Shown piece by piece: positions 1 through 11,181 of a stretch of 64,000 nt of DNA; position 1 is the first letter of the stretch; each line of letters opens with the position of its first letter. Source of the DNA: Pieris napi (Eukaryota > Arthropoda > Insecta > Lepidoptera > Pieridae); contig NC_062256.1 in the NCBI RefSeq assembly GCF_905475465.1, positions 8,131,662 through 8,195,661 of the forward strand, given 5' to 3'. Position numbers and translations under genes: made by a program. The notes below the pieces were generated by a model, which searched no databases, was not told the origin of the DNA, and saw only the letters and a list, made by a program, of their open reading frames with translations.

Positions 1-7
1 TTTTCTT

Positions 8-108
8 ATCATACGAGCGATATTAAATGCGCATATAGAAAGTCCATTGGTGCACCTAAAACCTGAAGGATGAGGGTCGCATACTGACCAACACTGCCCT
101 AGCATATC
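8..108 (-). repeat. SINE family A, head fragment
   Basis: The reverse strand reads GCAGTGTTGG, then the family-A text around CACCAATGGACTTTCTAT and GCGCATTTAATAT. Better copies of this tRNA-derived SINE are at 6906, 38538, 48961 and 51340. This copy is truncated. Confidence 0.55.
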
Positions 109-300
109 ATAAATAGTGACTGCGACCCAAAAAGTTTCTTAGCCTCCGAAATAACAAACTTCCAGCGCTGCCTGTTCCGCCAATTTCTGGCTTTCAGCTG
201 CAGCAGGTTCTCCATGTTGTCGATCCTGCGGGACCTAGGCTGACCTACAACTTCCGATCTTGGCCTATCAAGGTGCCCCAGCCAACGAAGTCTATGGGCT
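108..300 (-). pseudogene. LINE reverse-transcriptase C-terminal remnant (RTE-like)
   Basis: Read on the minus strand this gives a sequence with GRPRSEVVGQPRSRRIDN, then ARNWRNRQRW and EAKKLFG. That is the usual tail of a LINE ORF2 (GRP..RW.D, then NWR....RW....EAK). Only about 60 codons remain and there is no intact ORF. A related patch is visible near 43290-43385. Class assignment rests on the motif only. Confidence 0.45.
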
Positions 301-523
301 TTGTATTCCCTTATAATGTTGGGCTAAGTTACCAACTGTTCTATTTCAGGGGAATATATGCCTACCACAAAGTTTCAACCTTTTCATAGTTTCGGCTTTA
401 TTTATTAGTCAGAATTATACAAGTGGGTACATCTTCTCGATTCCAAACACTATAGATTTATAGACTAGTTACCATGGTAACCATTATTTTTGTAATGGCG
501 TTGCCATGGTAACTGACGTACCT

Positions 524-957
524 GTATCTGTTTAATGATCTTTTGTCAATCTAATTGGAAAGTAGGTGATCAACCTGTGCCTGACTCACGTCGTCCACTT
601 TTTAAGTCTATAGGTGCGCGTGAGGCGAGAACCATACTAAAAAGTCTCTAGGCTAGGCTTACTGAAGGAAAAAAAACTTCTTAAAGTCTTAGTTGGTAGA
701 TAATATTGCACTATCCGCTGCTCACGTTGCGTCTGGCTGCAGGCACCATCCACCGCTCCCGTATCGTCACACATAGCGGTAAAATCACCGGTGGAAAAAA
801 GGAGTTGTATTATTATTCGCCACAAGTCTAAGGCAAGGCGGTTTCCTCACAATGTTTTCCTTCACAGTTCGAGCGAAATGCGCACATAGAAAGAAAATCC
901 CTGACACAACCTCAGTATTGAAAGACGCACGCAAAACAAGGCCAACACTGCTTTTAT
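524..957 (-). repeat. SINE family A, interrupted copy
   Basis: The 3' tail matches at about 526-600 (the reverse complement of TGATCACCTACTT and the ACAGATAC region). The body and head match at 825-957, ending in CCAACACTG. About 200 bp between them (roughly 620-825) does not belong to the family and contains a 62-codon minus-strand ORF of unknown nature, so the copy looks split by an insertion. Confidence 0.4.
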
Positions 958-1107
958 TTTAAAAGTCTTTATGCCGTTTAAAGCGGCCATTTTTAAATTA
1001 AAATCTTTGTGATGATTAGATTCTAACCGATGTTTATAAACACAGCCATACAGTTAATTGTATTAAATGGTTTATTATCATATTATTGTTTGAATTGTAA
1101 ACAATAG

Positions 1108-4100
1108 AGCGCTCCATATGGCGTACAAAAGCCGACGCGGTCTACTCTCCTTAACTCAGTGCAAGGATGGACGGACTATCGAGAAGACCTCACAGACTAT
1201 ACTTAAGGTATTTATTTGTTTATTAAATTTGTAATTATAATGTTTTGTGTTCTTTACAGTTGTGCTTAGGGTTGATTTAAAATTAGTGCCGAGGTCATAC
1301 TGACTTTTAATGTTAGAGTTTTGAGTCCAAAAATATCCTATAATTATTTATATTATAAAGAAACTATTTTGAGAGTCCCCTTGAATTTATTATTTTGCAA
1401 AAACTATGTTTAAAAATAAGATATTAGGTCCTTACATATGAAATTGGCGATTTGTCGTACTGGCCACTTTGAGCTCAAGTATCTCCTCTATGGTTAGGAA
1501 TTTCAAATTCAATTTTTACAGCTATTTAGTGTTTTTTGAAAACCATGATTTATTTCATTTACCCGTTTTAATTTTTTTTTTCTTTGCATCACTCTATTTA
1601 TAAAAAGGACCTAATATAATAATCATTCATCTCTTTCTGTCCAATTGTATTTACGATGCGATGAAAAGAGCAATTATCATTTAGAGTGATGTTTTTATAG
1701 ACAATTTTGACATTGCCAGAATTAATTATAACTAATATTATAGCCGTTTATGTCATTCTATAACATCGAACTTAAATCCAGTTGCAAGAACTGTCAAACC
1801 ATTTTTTCTATATGATATTTGACAACATAAGATTTGATACAAATTGCTATATGGACCATAAAATTCCAAATAGATATATATATTTTTTTAATATTATGGC
1901 AATTGTTTTCACTTTATTCCAGTTTCAAGTAAAAGGTTGGGAAACTACACGCGAGAAAAAATAAACAAAGACATCAAAAGGAAATAAAGGGACCCAATAG
2001 ATATTTCGATTATATATTTGTATGGTTTTCTCGAATCTTCCATTAATACCTTGGTATTCCAGGTATGCGATATTGCTGGAGCGCGGTTGGCCGACTCCCT
2101 GGCATATTATTGCTGCAAGAAGCCTACACAACTCATGATGGTGAGCTATCTTTTGTATTAGCTTTTTTTTGCATCTATTAATTTACCAAAATACAAGATT
2201 ATATGAAATTTATTTAAGTAGCGCAGATACATTTATTATTTTAAAAACTGTAGAATTTTCACTCATCAAAATACTTTTAAATGAAATTGCATTTGACATT
2301 AGACAGTTTTGACGCAACCAAAACATGCAGCGTCAACTGTCAGCTGTCAAGTCTCGCGCATTTGAGTTGACACGTTGATTTTGGGCTGTGTTAATTATGA
2401 AATCAGAATTTCTTAATTAAATTCTTGCCTATATAGAACACAATAAAAGTATTCCGTAAGAAGTGTTATTGGACACTTTCTTATATTAAATATCCTTTTT
2501 AGTAAATTAAGTCAGATTGAAATTACTAATTTAAAGTTAAATGAAGACAAAAATATAAAAAATAAATTTATAATTGTTGTGTGTTACTATGACAAAATGT
2601 ATAAATGGTTAGATTGTAAGCTTGACATTGACATACAGGTGCAGAAGTTTGATTGTCACGGGAGTGCATTGTAGTTGCATTGCACTTGTCATTCATATTG
2701 TGCAATATAACTACAGGGCAACTCTCGCGCCGGTCATTTGCGTCGCATGCAAGATAGAAGCTTTTTAGAATTTTTATTTTTATTTAAGTTGCCAACAGCT
2801 TTTTAAACCAATTGTATTTATTAAGTTCATGTACGTATTAGGGAGCGTTCAAGTATGATGTCACGCAATTTTTGAAGATTCTTGACCCCCCCCCCATGTT
2901 ACGCGGTAACATTTTTCTGTACCCAATAGTAAAACGTTTCGTGACCACCCCAGTGATTCTTTATACCTAAAAGCTACCATTATGTGATGTAAAGTACTGG
3001 AAAGTCGAAAATAATATTAACAATAACGCGTAATTAAATCCCCGCCCCGCATCGTAACGTTTTACAAGAAACATTCGTTACATAATACTTGAACGCTCCT
3101 TTAGGTGGGCTGAAAAGTTCGTAGGCTGACACATAGATGGCGCTTTTACTAAATTAATATGATTTTTAGTGAGAACAAGACACGTGTATAAATTTGACAA
3201 CTACTAGTTTGTGAGATATAGTATTTTCAGTGAAGGAAATTTTGTTTGTTTAAACAATGAATAAAAAGGATTTTGCTTATATCAAAAAAATATTATTGAA
3301 GCAAAAGTTTCGCTTGATAAACATAATTTATCACCACGAAAATTAACTGTTGAGAAGGGGTTTGCTAAGTTTAAATGGGCACCGATGACGAAGTACGCAG
3401 TAGACGGCCCAAAGCGGCTGTTTTGGAAACATCAAAATAGTCCACGAAATAATTTTGGATAACCGAAAAGTGGATCCTAAAGATATCAAAACAACGTCTT
3501 GGACATATCTTGTATTAATATTTGTTTGAACAACAACGATTTGATGACTGATCAGTGTTTAAAACTGTTCGGTCGAAATAGATCCGTATTCTCCAGATTT
3601 GGCACCCAGCGACTTTTTCCTGATCTCTGATCTTATGAATGCTCGCTGAAGAAGAGGTAATCGCCGAAACTGAAGCCTATTTTTTATATATAATCGTACT
3701 ATAAAAATGCCCGATCTCGATATGGAATAATCAAATCAAATTCTATTTAAAAAAAGATTTTTTCTATGTTAGCCTAGCGAACTTTTCACACCTTTTATGT
3801 GTTTGTGCGTTTATGAGATTGTTTACTTAATAAATTATTTTAGACTTAAAAAATACTGAAATTTGGAAGTCGTGAAAATTCTTCTAAGAATCAAATTTCC
3901 TCATATATAATTTATATATATTAATAAATATAGCGATTCCTCTATATTTTATACTAATCTAGTATATTATAGTCGGTGCTTTGCATTCCCCGCGAATGTG
4001 GAACAAAATACGAAACGATTTGACCGTTTTACTAATTACAATTAAACGTAGCGTCTTTTGTTTTACATTCTCCAATTTTTAAGATTTTTTTTTGCCTGTG

Positions 4101-7100
4101 AATTTTAATTTAGTTTTTTTGAGTACTAGTAGAATTTTGTAGTTGCCAAAGAGATTTAAATTATTTGTGCGTTAGTATTACGAAAATTTGTATGCAAGTG
4201 TTTTCCACTCAAAAAAATGTTTTTTTTTTATATATATAATAGGGTGCAAACAGGCAGATACCATGTTATACTATTGAGCTTACTTGACTTAAAACTTGTG
4301 AGCTTACTTGACCGCGGTTTTATGGCTCGTCGGTAAAGCTCGCCGGTGTATCATTGCAAAACCGCGGTTTTAAATACCGCCAAGCCTGGCTCGCGGCTCG
4401 TCGTCGTGTTATATTTTTTACTCGGCTCGCCATGCAAAACCGCGTGTCGATCACGGCCGGCGAGCCGAGCCGTCACTTTTCGGCGACAGCGCTAGAGGAC
4501 GGATGTGCGCCAGAAGAGCTGTGTACCTAGTACCAACCTACTACAAACTTCGCGTGCGTGCTCAGTCCGTGTCACAATAATGGATCTACGTACTTGCAGC
4601 CACGATTTTATAATACAATTTATAAATGCCTTTCGAGACTGTCCCTGTTTATGGCAAACTAAATCAAGCGAGTATAAAAACAAAGCAAATAGGCTTGCAG
4701 CATATAATAAACTCGTGGATATTGCAAAAAAATATGAACCAAACTCGGATATAACCGATATTAAGAAAAAAAATCATTAAAAATTAAAATAATAAAAAAA
4801 TAAAACAAAGAAAAAATAAAAACATAAAATTTATTTATCCCATGGCGAGATAACACAAGGCTTCAGACTCGAAACAAGACATGTTTGCGACTGTTTTGCT
4901 TGCTAATCGATCAGCACCAACGAGCCGCGAGCCAGGTTCGTCGGTATTTAAAACCACGGTCTTACTCGCCCGTCGATCATAGGCTTTAGTGTCCATGGGC
5001 AGCGGTATCACTTTAGCAATTTAGCAATTAACATCAGGTTACCCTCCCACCTAACCAGGTTTCGCAATATACAAATAGTATTTTGTTTATATAATATCTC
5101 TTTTAGTTTAAGTTTTTTTAAATACTTTCGTGTACTAAAGACTGAAGAGTGAGTTTTTGTGTAAACTTTATGAAGGACTAAGCCTGGACGAATAGTGTTT
5201 TATATAGCAAGCTATGTACTTTTGTCAGTATTTAAATAAAAATAGAAGGTCTATTCTATATATTATATATACCAGTTCACAAATCAAGGGCGTTGCAACA
5301 AGAAAATCTCCGCTACTTTTCTTTATCGCGAATAAGCAAGGAAATTGTAAGGAAAACAATGAAATAAGTTACTAACGTATTTGTGTTCAGTAGATATCTA
5401 AAACTATTAGAACAATTAAAAATTATTTTTAAAAACTAAACCAGTTTGTTGCAGCGTTTGTTGTAAAAATAGTACAATAACACTGATTTAGTTTTTTGGG
5501 TGAGATTCAGAAACGAGACTGTCAAAAATGTGATTTAGAAACTAGACTTAGTCGTAGTCTATGACTAAGTCTAGTTTCTAAATCACATTCTTAGTCCTAT
5601 TCTTTGTACCTATTCAATGTAGTCCGTGATTATGCTTTTATGTTTCTTCGCTAAATTAATACGAAAATTATATGTGATGACGTTGTGGTTTATGACATTT
5701 TCCTTTGAATAATTGTATTGTAGAGGGAGGGTAAAACTTGCTGAGTTTCTTGCCCGTTCTTCTCAGAAAAGGACTCCTGGTAGTTTTGCGAACGGATGGC
5801 GTAGTCTTGCTCTTTCGTGAATTTTGTAAACGTTGTTCACATTCATAAGCACGCTCTAAGAAGCATCTAAATTGAATAAATGTATTTTGATTTGATAACA
5901 ATAACGATTTTGTTCACATCGCTATGACGTTAAGTCAAACGTCAAATCTTAACACCTGTCACTTTCTCTAAGTAACGACAATAATTATGCCGCATTTATT
6001 CCTTGAATAAGACACAGAAATAATTATAATTACATGATTCCTATAATTATTTTGTTTTCCAAGGACTTTTATAGAGAATAGGCCTCCGCCAACTCAACAA
6101 TCTCTCTCTCTATCTTGAGCTTTTTTCTCCCAATCTTCTCCACCAACTTCTTTAACACTATTCTTTTTCACTGGTGGCTCTTTCCCCCTTGTAACTTTCT
6201 CATGTTTGCATTTCTTGTTATTGTGGCTAAAATCTGTCAAACTAATTGTATTACTTTCCAGACTTGACATTATCTGTCAAACCTCACCTGACGTTTCCAA
6301 ATCTAATGTTATGGATTTCACAGTTAATGCAAGTACTTTGCTGTGATTGGATGCTGGAAGTCCGCGCTGGAGTGTGGGAGGCTACTGTGGAAGTAGGCGC
6401 GGCGTCGCCTGCGCAGCTTAAGGCTTTTCAGCGGGATTTGCATTCCTTGAGGCGTCTTTCGCAACATTTACCGGTAAAGTTCAATTTTACACGCTTTATA
6501 TTAGCTTCACCTGTATGTATGTATGTAACCGACTCCTTCGGACTCGATTTTGACCCACTTTAAACGGACAGATTTAATTCAAACTTTGTACACTTATAAA
6601 GAATCAGCGACAATATAATAATTTCATAGGTTTATTACACGCTTTATATTAGCTTCCCTGTATGTATGTATGTCATACTTCTCTGTGCCATATTTTTCGT
6701 CTATCGAGCAACCCACGCTTTTTCACAATAATACCAGTATTTTTTGTTCATTACCATTTTCAGCCTAAATTAGGAATTATTTTTCACTTTTTAGTTTGAT
6801 GTGCTTTAAAAGCGTGTTTTATAGTTTTTTTAAACTATATTTATTTTATAGGCTTGTATTTTTACAAGACATTTTTAATAAATTAATTAAATGCTTTGCA
6901 AAGAAGCAGTGTTGGCCTAGTGGCTACCGCGTGCGTCTCTCATCCCTGAGATCGAAGGTTCGATCCCCGGCTTTTAACATTCTTAACAACTTTTAGCATT
7001 AAACATTCGCTCGAACGGTGAAGGAAAACATCGTGAGGAAACCGGCTTGCCTTAGATATATATATAGATAGATCAGGCACAGGAGGCTGATCACCTACTT

Positions 7101-8932
7101 GCCTATTAGATTAACAAATGATCATGAAACAGATACAGAAGTATGTAGTGTGGACTCAGTTTCTACACTTAGACGCCCATTTGAAAGGCCGGTATCACAT
7201 AACAGTTGCCCTGCCTGCCCATTTATTCCGTTATAAAAAAAAAATAACAGGCAAAATAGAACAGGTTTATTTGCTAAATAAAAAAATTTTTTTTTTAGGG
7301 ACTTATCTTATTTAATAATATTTTCAGTGGGTGACATCACGGGTCTTCCTCCACTCGGCCGTGTGTCGTATGATGGCTGGCGCAGCCCCACGACGCACTC
7401 AGCAGTTGCTGGATGGATCATTACGACCGAGGCTCAATAGATCCTCTATTATTTGTGGAAAAGGTATACATATATTATTAATAGATTGTATTAGTACACA
7501 AAAGTCTGCCAATAGGGGAAGGATTTTTGAAGTTATACTTCTTTAGGCGCGTTATCAAAAATTGATGAGAGTGAAATTTTACGATGCACGCGCACCGTGA
7601 CACAAAATTAACAGAATGAAGTTGCCCACGGAAGATTCTACGGCATTGGACATAATTTAAAAACAACATTCGAATAATAAAAGCATTTATGTTACACTTA
7701 ATGTAAGAGAATAATAATAAATATTTATTTATTTAATTTTTCAAATGTAAACTGAACTTTATTGACTATAATTGCTCCTTTACCAGTCTTTGATTATTTA
7801 ATTGTAATTTATGCCAAAGTTATTAGTATTAATAATGCCAAAGAAGTATAACTTCTTACGCGGGTTTTTTTTTTTATTACTAACAAACCTAATAAGGTAA
7901 TTCGTAACAAACCTAATTTACTTAAATATATTTTATATAAGTGTCCAATACTTACAGTCTCTATTAATAGGAAGACACTCTGTTCTTGTGTTCATGGTAG
8001 ACTGTTCTTTGAAACCAACTTGGTAATCCGGTATGAGCTGCTTGTTGATGATAGGGTTTCTAGTATTTCTATGTGCGCTTTTAACTTTCGCTCAGTGAAG
8101 GAAAACATCGTCAGGAAACCAATTTGACTCAAAAAGTCGACGGCGTGTGTCAGGCACAAGAGGCTGATCTGACTTGCCTATTAGATTGATAAATGATCGT
8201 GAAATAAATACAGAAATCTGAGGCCTAGACCTAAAAAGGTTGTAGTTGCAATGATTTTTTTAAGTTACTATACAGCGAGAAAAACAAAAATACTCGACAA
8301 TTTAAATTAAGTATTGAGAATTACAAATTTTAATCTTATATATAAAATTCTCGTGTCACAATGTTAGTTACCATACTCCTCCGAAACGGCTTGACCGATT
8401 TTTATCAAATTTTATATGCATATTCAGTAAGTCAGAGAGTCGGCTACTATCTATCTTTCAACCCCCTAAATGATAAGGGGTGTCCACCCAAAAAAAAAAA
8501 AAATATTCTTTAGATTTTTTTGTTTTTATTTTTTTATGATACAGCATACAAAAATACATATATCCCCTAACTTTCACCCCTCTACGATCAACCCATATTT
8601 TTTATTATTGTTTCTATTTTTATTGAACTAAAAAAATTGTCCTAGAAATAATATACATGGCAAAACAACGTTTGCCGAGTCAGCTAGTTATTATTATAAT
8701 ATTAAAATTTCTAGAACGGGCCCTGGCAAGTGGAGGCGGTGAGGGTGAACGCGCAGTAGCCTTATACATGGCGTGCAAACACCTGCCCAGCGCAGTTCTA
8801 GCTGCCCCAGGCGAAAGGGCCGGAATGCTGCAACGAGCTGCTGCTACTTTACAGCGCATCGGACATCGCAGCCGCCTGCCGCATTGCTATCGGCTTATGA
8901 AGTCCTTTGGGACGTTGCCTGTTGCACCATAG
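1108..8932 (+). CDS. SREBP: Sterol regulatory element-binding protein, C-terminal exons (5' end outside window)
   Basis: Five exons splice in frame: 1108-1207, 2063-2140, 6324-6473, 7328-7463 and 8715-8932 (stop TAG). They give about 226 residues of the C-terminal regulatory region. SREBP is an ER-membrane precursor whose C-terminal part binds SCAP; proteolysis releases an N-terminal bHLH activator of lipid-synthesis genes. Family landmarks seen in order are RALHMAYKSRRGLL, VCDIAGARLADSLA (vertebrate ICEKASGYLQDSLA), LCCDWMLEVRAGVW, FQRDLHSLRRLSQ, RVFLHSAVCRMMAGA followed by RRTQQLLDGSLR, and LPSAVLAAPGERAGMLQ. All junctions are AG/GT with phases 0, 0, 0 and 1. The bHLH, transmembrane and SCAP-contact exons lie upstream of the window. 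Introns carry MITEs, mariner, a MADF element, SINEs and a Helitron. Identity is recognised from remembered family sequence. Confidence 0.9.
2841..3100. mobile_element. MITE with GGGAGCGTTCAAGTA termini
   Basis: Ends are GGGAGCGTTCAAGTAT and its inverse AATACTTGAACGCTCC, flanked by TTA on both sides (2838-2840 and 3101-3103). A 3-bp TTA duplication would fit a Harbinger-type element. An inverted, right-truncated copy is at 36099-36345. It lies in an SREBP intron. Confidence 0.65.
3103..3795 (+). pseudogene. Decayed mariner element with transposase remnants
   Basis: The left end GGTGGGCTGAAAAGTTCG and the inverse of the right end (GGTGTGAAAAGTTCG) are mariner-like inverted repeats. Inside, out-of-frame pieces of transposase can be read: a WFAKFKWAP-like stretch near 3360 and a YSPDLAPSDFF-like block near 3590-3620, where the third catalytic aspartate normally lies, then AETEAYF. 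There is no open frame. It directly abuts the MITE at 2841 and lies in an SREBP intron. Confidence 0.65.
4361..4960 (+). mobile_element. Terminal-inverted-repeat element carrying a MADF ORF
   Basis: A GC-rich inverted repeat of about 43 bp (left 4361-4403, right 4918-4960; shared core TTTTAAATACCG, then CTGGCTCGCGGCTCGT) encloses the MADF-like ORF at 4580. MADF/Myb-SANT proteins commonly accompany PIF/Harbinger transposases, so a non-autonomous Harbinger relative is the likeliest reading. Outer boundaries and target duplication are not clear. Confidence 0.5.
4580..4780 (+). CDS. Short MADF-domain ORF, transposon-associated
   Basis: A 66-residue ORF starting MDLRTCSHDFIIQFINAF. The pattern FI..F.......LW....SSEYKNK..R..AY..LVDIAKK matches the first two helices of a MADF (Myb/SANT-like DNA-binding) domain. 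It ends with a lysine-rich tail and a stop, shorter than a normal MADF domain (about 80-90 residues), so it is truncated or only the first exon. It sits between inverted repeats and is read here as transposon ORF1 material, not a host regulator. It lies in the sense direction inside an SREBP intron. Confidence 0.5.
   Translation: MDLRTCSHDFIIQFINAFRDCPCLWQTKSSEYKNKANRLAAYNKLVDIAKKYEPNSDITDIKKKNH
5527..5590. repeat. Perfect 27-bp-arm hairpin
   Basis: AATGTGATTTAGAAACTAG with the following ACTTAGTC is repeated in inverse after a loop of about 9 bases (GTAGTCTAT). It lies in an SREBP intron. No transposon was recognised around it. Confidence 0.7.
6482..6860 (+). repeat. Interspersed repeat F (TGTATGTATG-containing)
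   Basis: The text ACGCTTTATATTAGCTTC, a TGTA/TGTATG run, a GACTCGATTTTGACCCACTT block and the CACGCTTTTTCACAATAATA block recurs inverted at 60546-60930. It begins about 9 bp after the donor of the SREBP exon ending at 6473. Class unknown. Confidence 0.55.
6906..7150 (+). repeat. SINE family A, near full-length
   Basis: It has a tRNA-like head with box A (TGGCCTAGTGGCT) and box B (GGTTCGATCCCCGG), then the tRNA-unrelated body with GGTGAAGGAAAACATCGTGA and GAGGCTGATCACCTACTTGC. It is inserted in the SREBP intron between exons 6324-6473 and 7328-7463. Confidence 0.75.
7529..7858. mobile_element. 330-bp MITE with GAAGTTATACTTC ends
   Basis: Ends GAAGTTATACTTCTTTA and its inverse AAAGAAGTATAACTTC. 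A second copy of almost the same length, with closely matching sequence, is at 23709-24039. It lies in the last SREBP intron. Confidence 0.65.
8064..8265 (+). repeat. SINE family A, 3' part
   Basis: It contains GAAGGAAAACATCGTCAGGA, AAAAGTCGACGGCGTGTGTC and the CCTAAAAAGGTTGTAG tail. The tRNA-like head is missing. Confidence 0.6.
8334..8687 (+). mobile_element. Non-autonomous Helitron, last SREBP intron
   Basis: The 5' end TCTTATATATAAAATTCTCG and 3' end GCCGAGTCAGCTAG are followed by T, as Helitrons insert between A and T and end in CTAG. Sister copies are at 25866, 38028, 50121, 57698, 58001 and 58744. Its 3' end is only 27 bp before the final SREBP exon (8715). Confidence 0.75.
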
Positions 8933-9296
8933 ATCACAAAATCTAGCTTTCTAAATATGTTATATTTATTCAATTGTTTCGTTTCACATCGTATATATTT
9001 AGAGATAGATCACAAATTTCTGGCTTTTCAAATATTTTTTATTTATTTAATTGTTCGTTTCACATCGTCTATATTTAGAGAGATAGATCACAAATTTCTA
9101 TCTTTCAAATATTTTTATTTATTAAATTTTTTCGTTTCCCATCGTATATTTATTTAGAGATAGATTACAAATTTCTAATTTTTCAAATATTTTTTATTTA
9201 TTAAATTGTTCGTTTCACATCGTATATATTTAAAGAGATTGATCACAAATTTCTTCCTTTTCAAATATTGTTTATTTATTCCATTTTTTTGTATGG
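8929..9296 (+). repeat. Five-copy ~77-bp tandem repeat over the SREBP stop codon
   Basis: Units start at 8929, 9005, 9083, 9160 and 9238 with ATAGATCACAAATTTCT and contain CGTTTCACATCGTATA. The TAG stop of SREBP (8930-8932) is part of the first unit, so the repeats form the start of the 3' UTR. Poly(A)-like AATAAA text follows near 9400. Confidence 0.7.
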
Positions 9297-9419
9297 AGAC
9301 GTCTGTGTTGTATATTTTTCCGGCCTCCATTATTATTTTTTGTCTGTATAGTCTAAGTTATAAAATGCAATTTTTCTACAATTAATGAGTAAGTTATAAA
9401 AAATAAAACTCACTAAAAA

Positions 9420-11180
9420 GTAACTTATCCGCCTTGAAAAACGTGGATACAATTTGTCTGTTACCATGGTAACGATGTTATTTCCAAATAAATAAATGAT
9501 AACCATAGTAGGAAATAATAGTTTTATAATAAAACCGAAGAGGTTTTGTATAAAAAATATTTATAAACTGAAATTTGATATTTTTTACAAATTTAATGTC
9601 TATTATTAATTCATAGTGCCCACCCATAAAATGTTTAATAAACTGAGAATATATTTGGAGAGAAACATTTAAGAAATTGCCTGAATTTGCGCTCAGTAAA
9701 TTCTTACCCCAAAAGAACTATTCGAATCTAGAGATTACTTAGTTACAAATGAAGTTTGTTGACAATTGACAGATGACATTTGTCACTACTATCCATTTAT
9801 TATTTAAGAGTTTTCACTTAAAAATAGTAAATTAATAATATGATTACGCAACAAGAATAACACTGTTATTCTATTTTAAGAATTGATAGCACGAACAATG
9901 TTTCATAGAATTATTCTTTTACCTACGCGACGTAATAGGCTATTTGACAGTATGACAAATAATGGTTACTGAGAGTACGAGTGCTGAGTACCTGTATAAA
10001 ACGTGGCTTTAAAAACAATATTTAATTTACCAAGAAATCATAATCATATTAGATTTTTTTTTTATATCCCCCGGCCATAACGGTCACAGAATATTCGAAT
10101 CGACAATGGCGAGCTTGTCAATATGTTTTCGCCTTATCCTAATACTCACTTTGAATTTCGACGGGGAGTGTTTTTAATCGAAATATATCTATTTTTATTA
10201 ATTAATGATCAGTTTTCACAACTTATCGTTTGTTTACGTGTTTACAGACTTGGTATGTCACAGGAACCATGCGACGCCATCTTGGCTAGAGAAGCGTTTT
10301 GGCGGGGTTTTTGAAACTATGAATGTTTAATTTGAATCTTCTAAATCAATACTTAACAGAATTAAAAATAATACATGTACTAATTAATAATCTGATTTTT
10401 TTTACAATCTTGTCATGTAGCGTGTCACCACTACGAAAAAATAGCCCACTGAAATCTTCTAAGACAAACTTTCTTGTTAGTTTAGTTTTCAGAATGACCG
10501 ATATAATATTTTGTATGTTAAGAATGTAAATTTTGAAATAGATTATGTATACTTTCATTTAATAATAAGTAGACCATTATAAGCTGTTTAGAATATGTTT
10601 TAGCTTTAAATGTAGTTTGTACTACTTTTTACTTGTGTAATGATAAAGTTTTTACAAAAAAAAATGCATTTTGTTATTATCCAATTATTAGTGTGAAATT
10701 AAACATCGGATCTCAACTTGGCCAGATGGGATGTCGTACAAGCACATCTTCCCTTAACACTTTAATCGAAATTCTCCTCGGAAAAGCAACTTCTAGTACC
10801 GGTAATTGAATATATAAACATCAAACGTTTAATTAAATAAACAAATATTAAGAATAAAAATTATCATGACATTTACCTACCTGTAAAATGTACCGAAACG
10901 TTATAAAATATATTTTCTCTGATACTGGAGGCGTTTACTTTTTTGTTAAATATAGAACCTATCTGTGGTTTATCATAAACGCCAGAAAATATAGTTTTAC
11001 TTATCTGTGCCCTCTTCATAATTAGTAATCTGTGGGCAAATTTCAGTGCGATTTTTAAAAACAATTAAAACTTGGTGATAATAATTTCAATAAACTTATA
11101 TCTGAAAATTATATTTTTAGGATTTACGTGTAATTGATAATTAGTTAACAACCCAGAGAAGAATATTGGTTAGGGTTTAA
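9420..11180. other. Intergenic stretch SREBP-centrin
   Basis: It is AT-rich, with no recognised gene. ATGGCGAGCTTGTCAATATG at 10106 opens a 23-codon ORF with a hydrophobic start (MASLSICFRLILILTL) that could be a signal-peptide exon. A downstream AG followed by an open stretch (LGMSQEPCDAILAREAFWRGF, stop near 10314) is visible, but no good donor joins them. I do not call a gene. Confidence 0.3.
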
Positions 11181-11181
11181 C

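Noticed and set aside
6246..6563. 105-codon ORF taken as one gene
   Set aside because: Only 6324-6473 is coding (an SREBP exon bounded by AG and GT); the rest is intron and repeat F.
8657..8714. ATG at 8657 as start of a separate small gene
   Set aside because: This ATG lies in the Helitron 3' end; the coding part from 8715 is the last SREBP exon.
10106..10318. Small signal-peptide gene between SREBP and centrin
   Set aside because: No acceptable donor links the hydrophobic start to the downstream open stretch.
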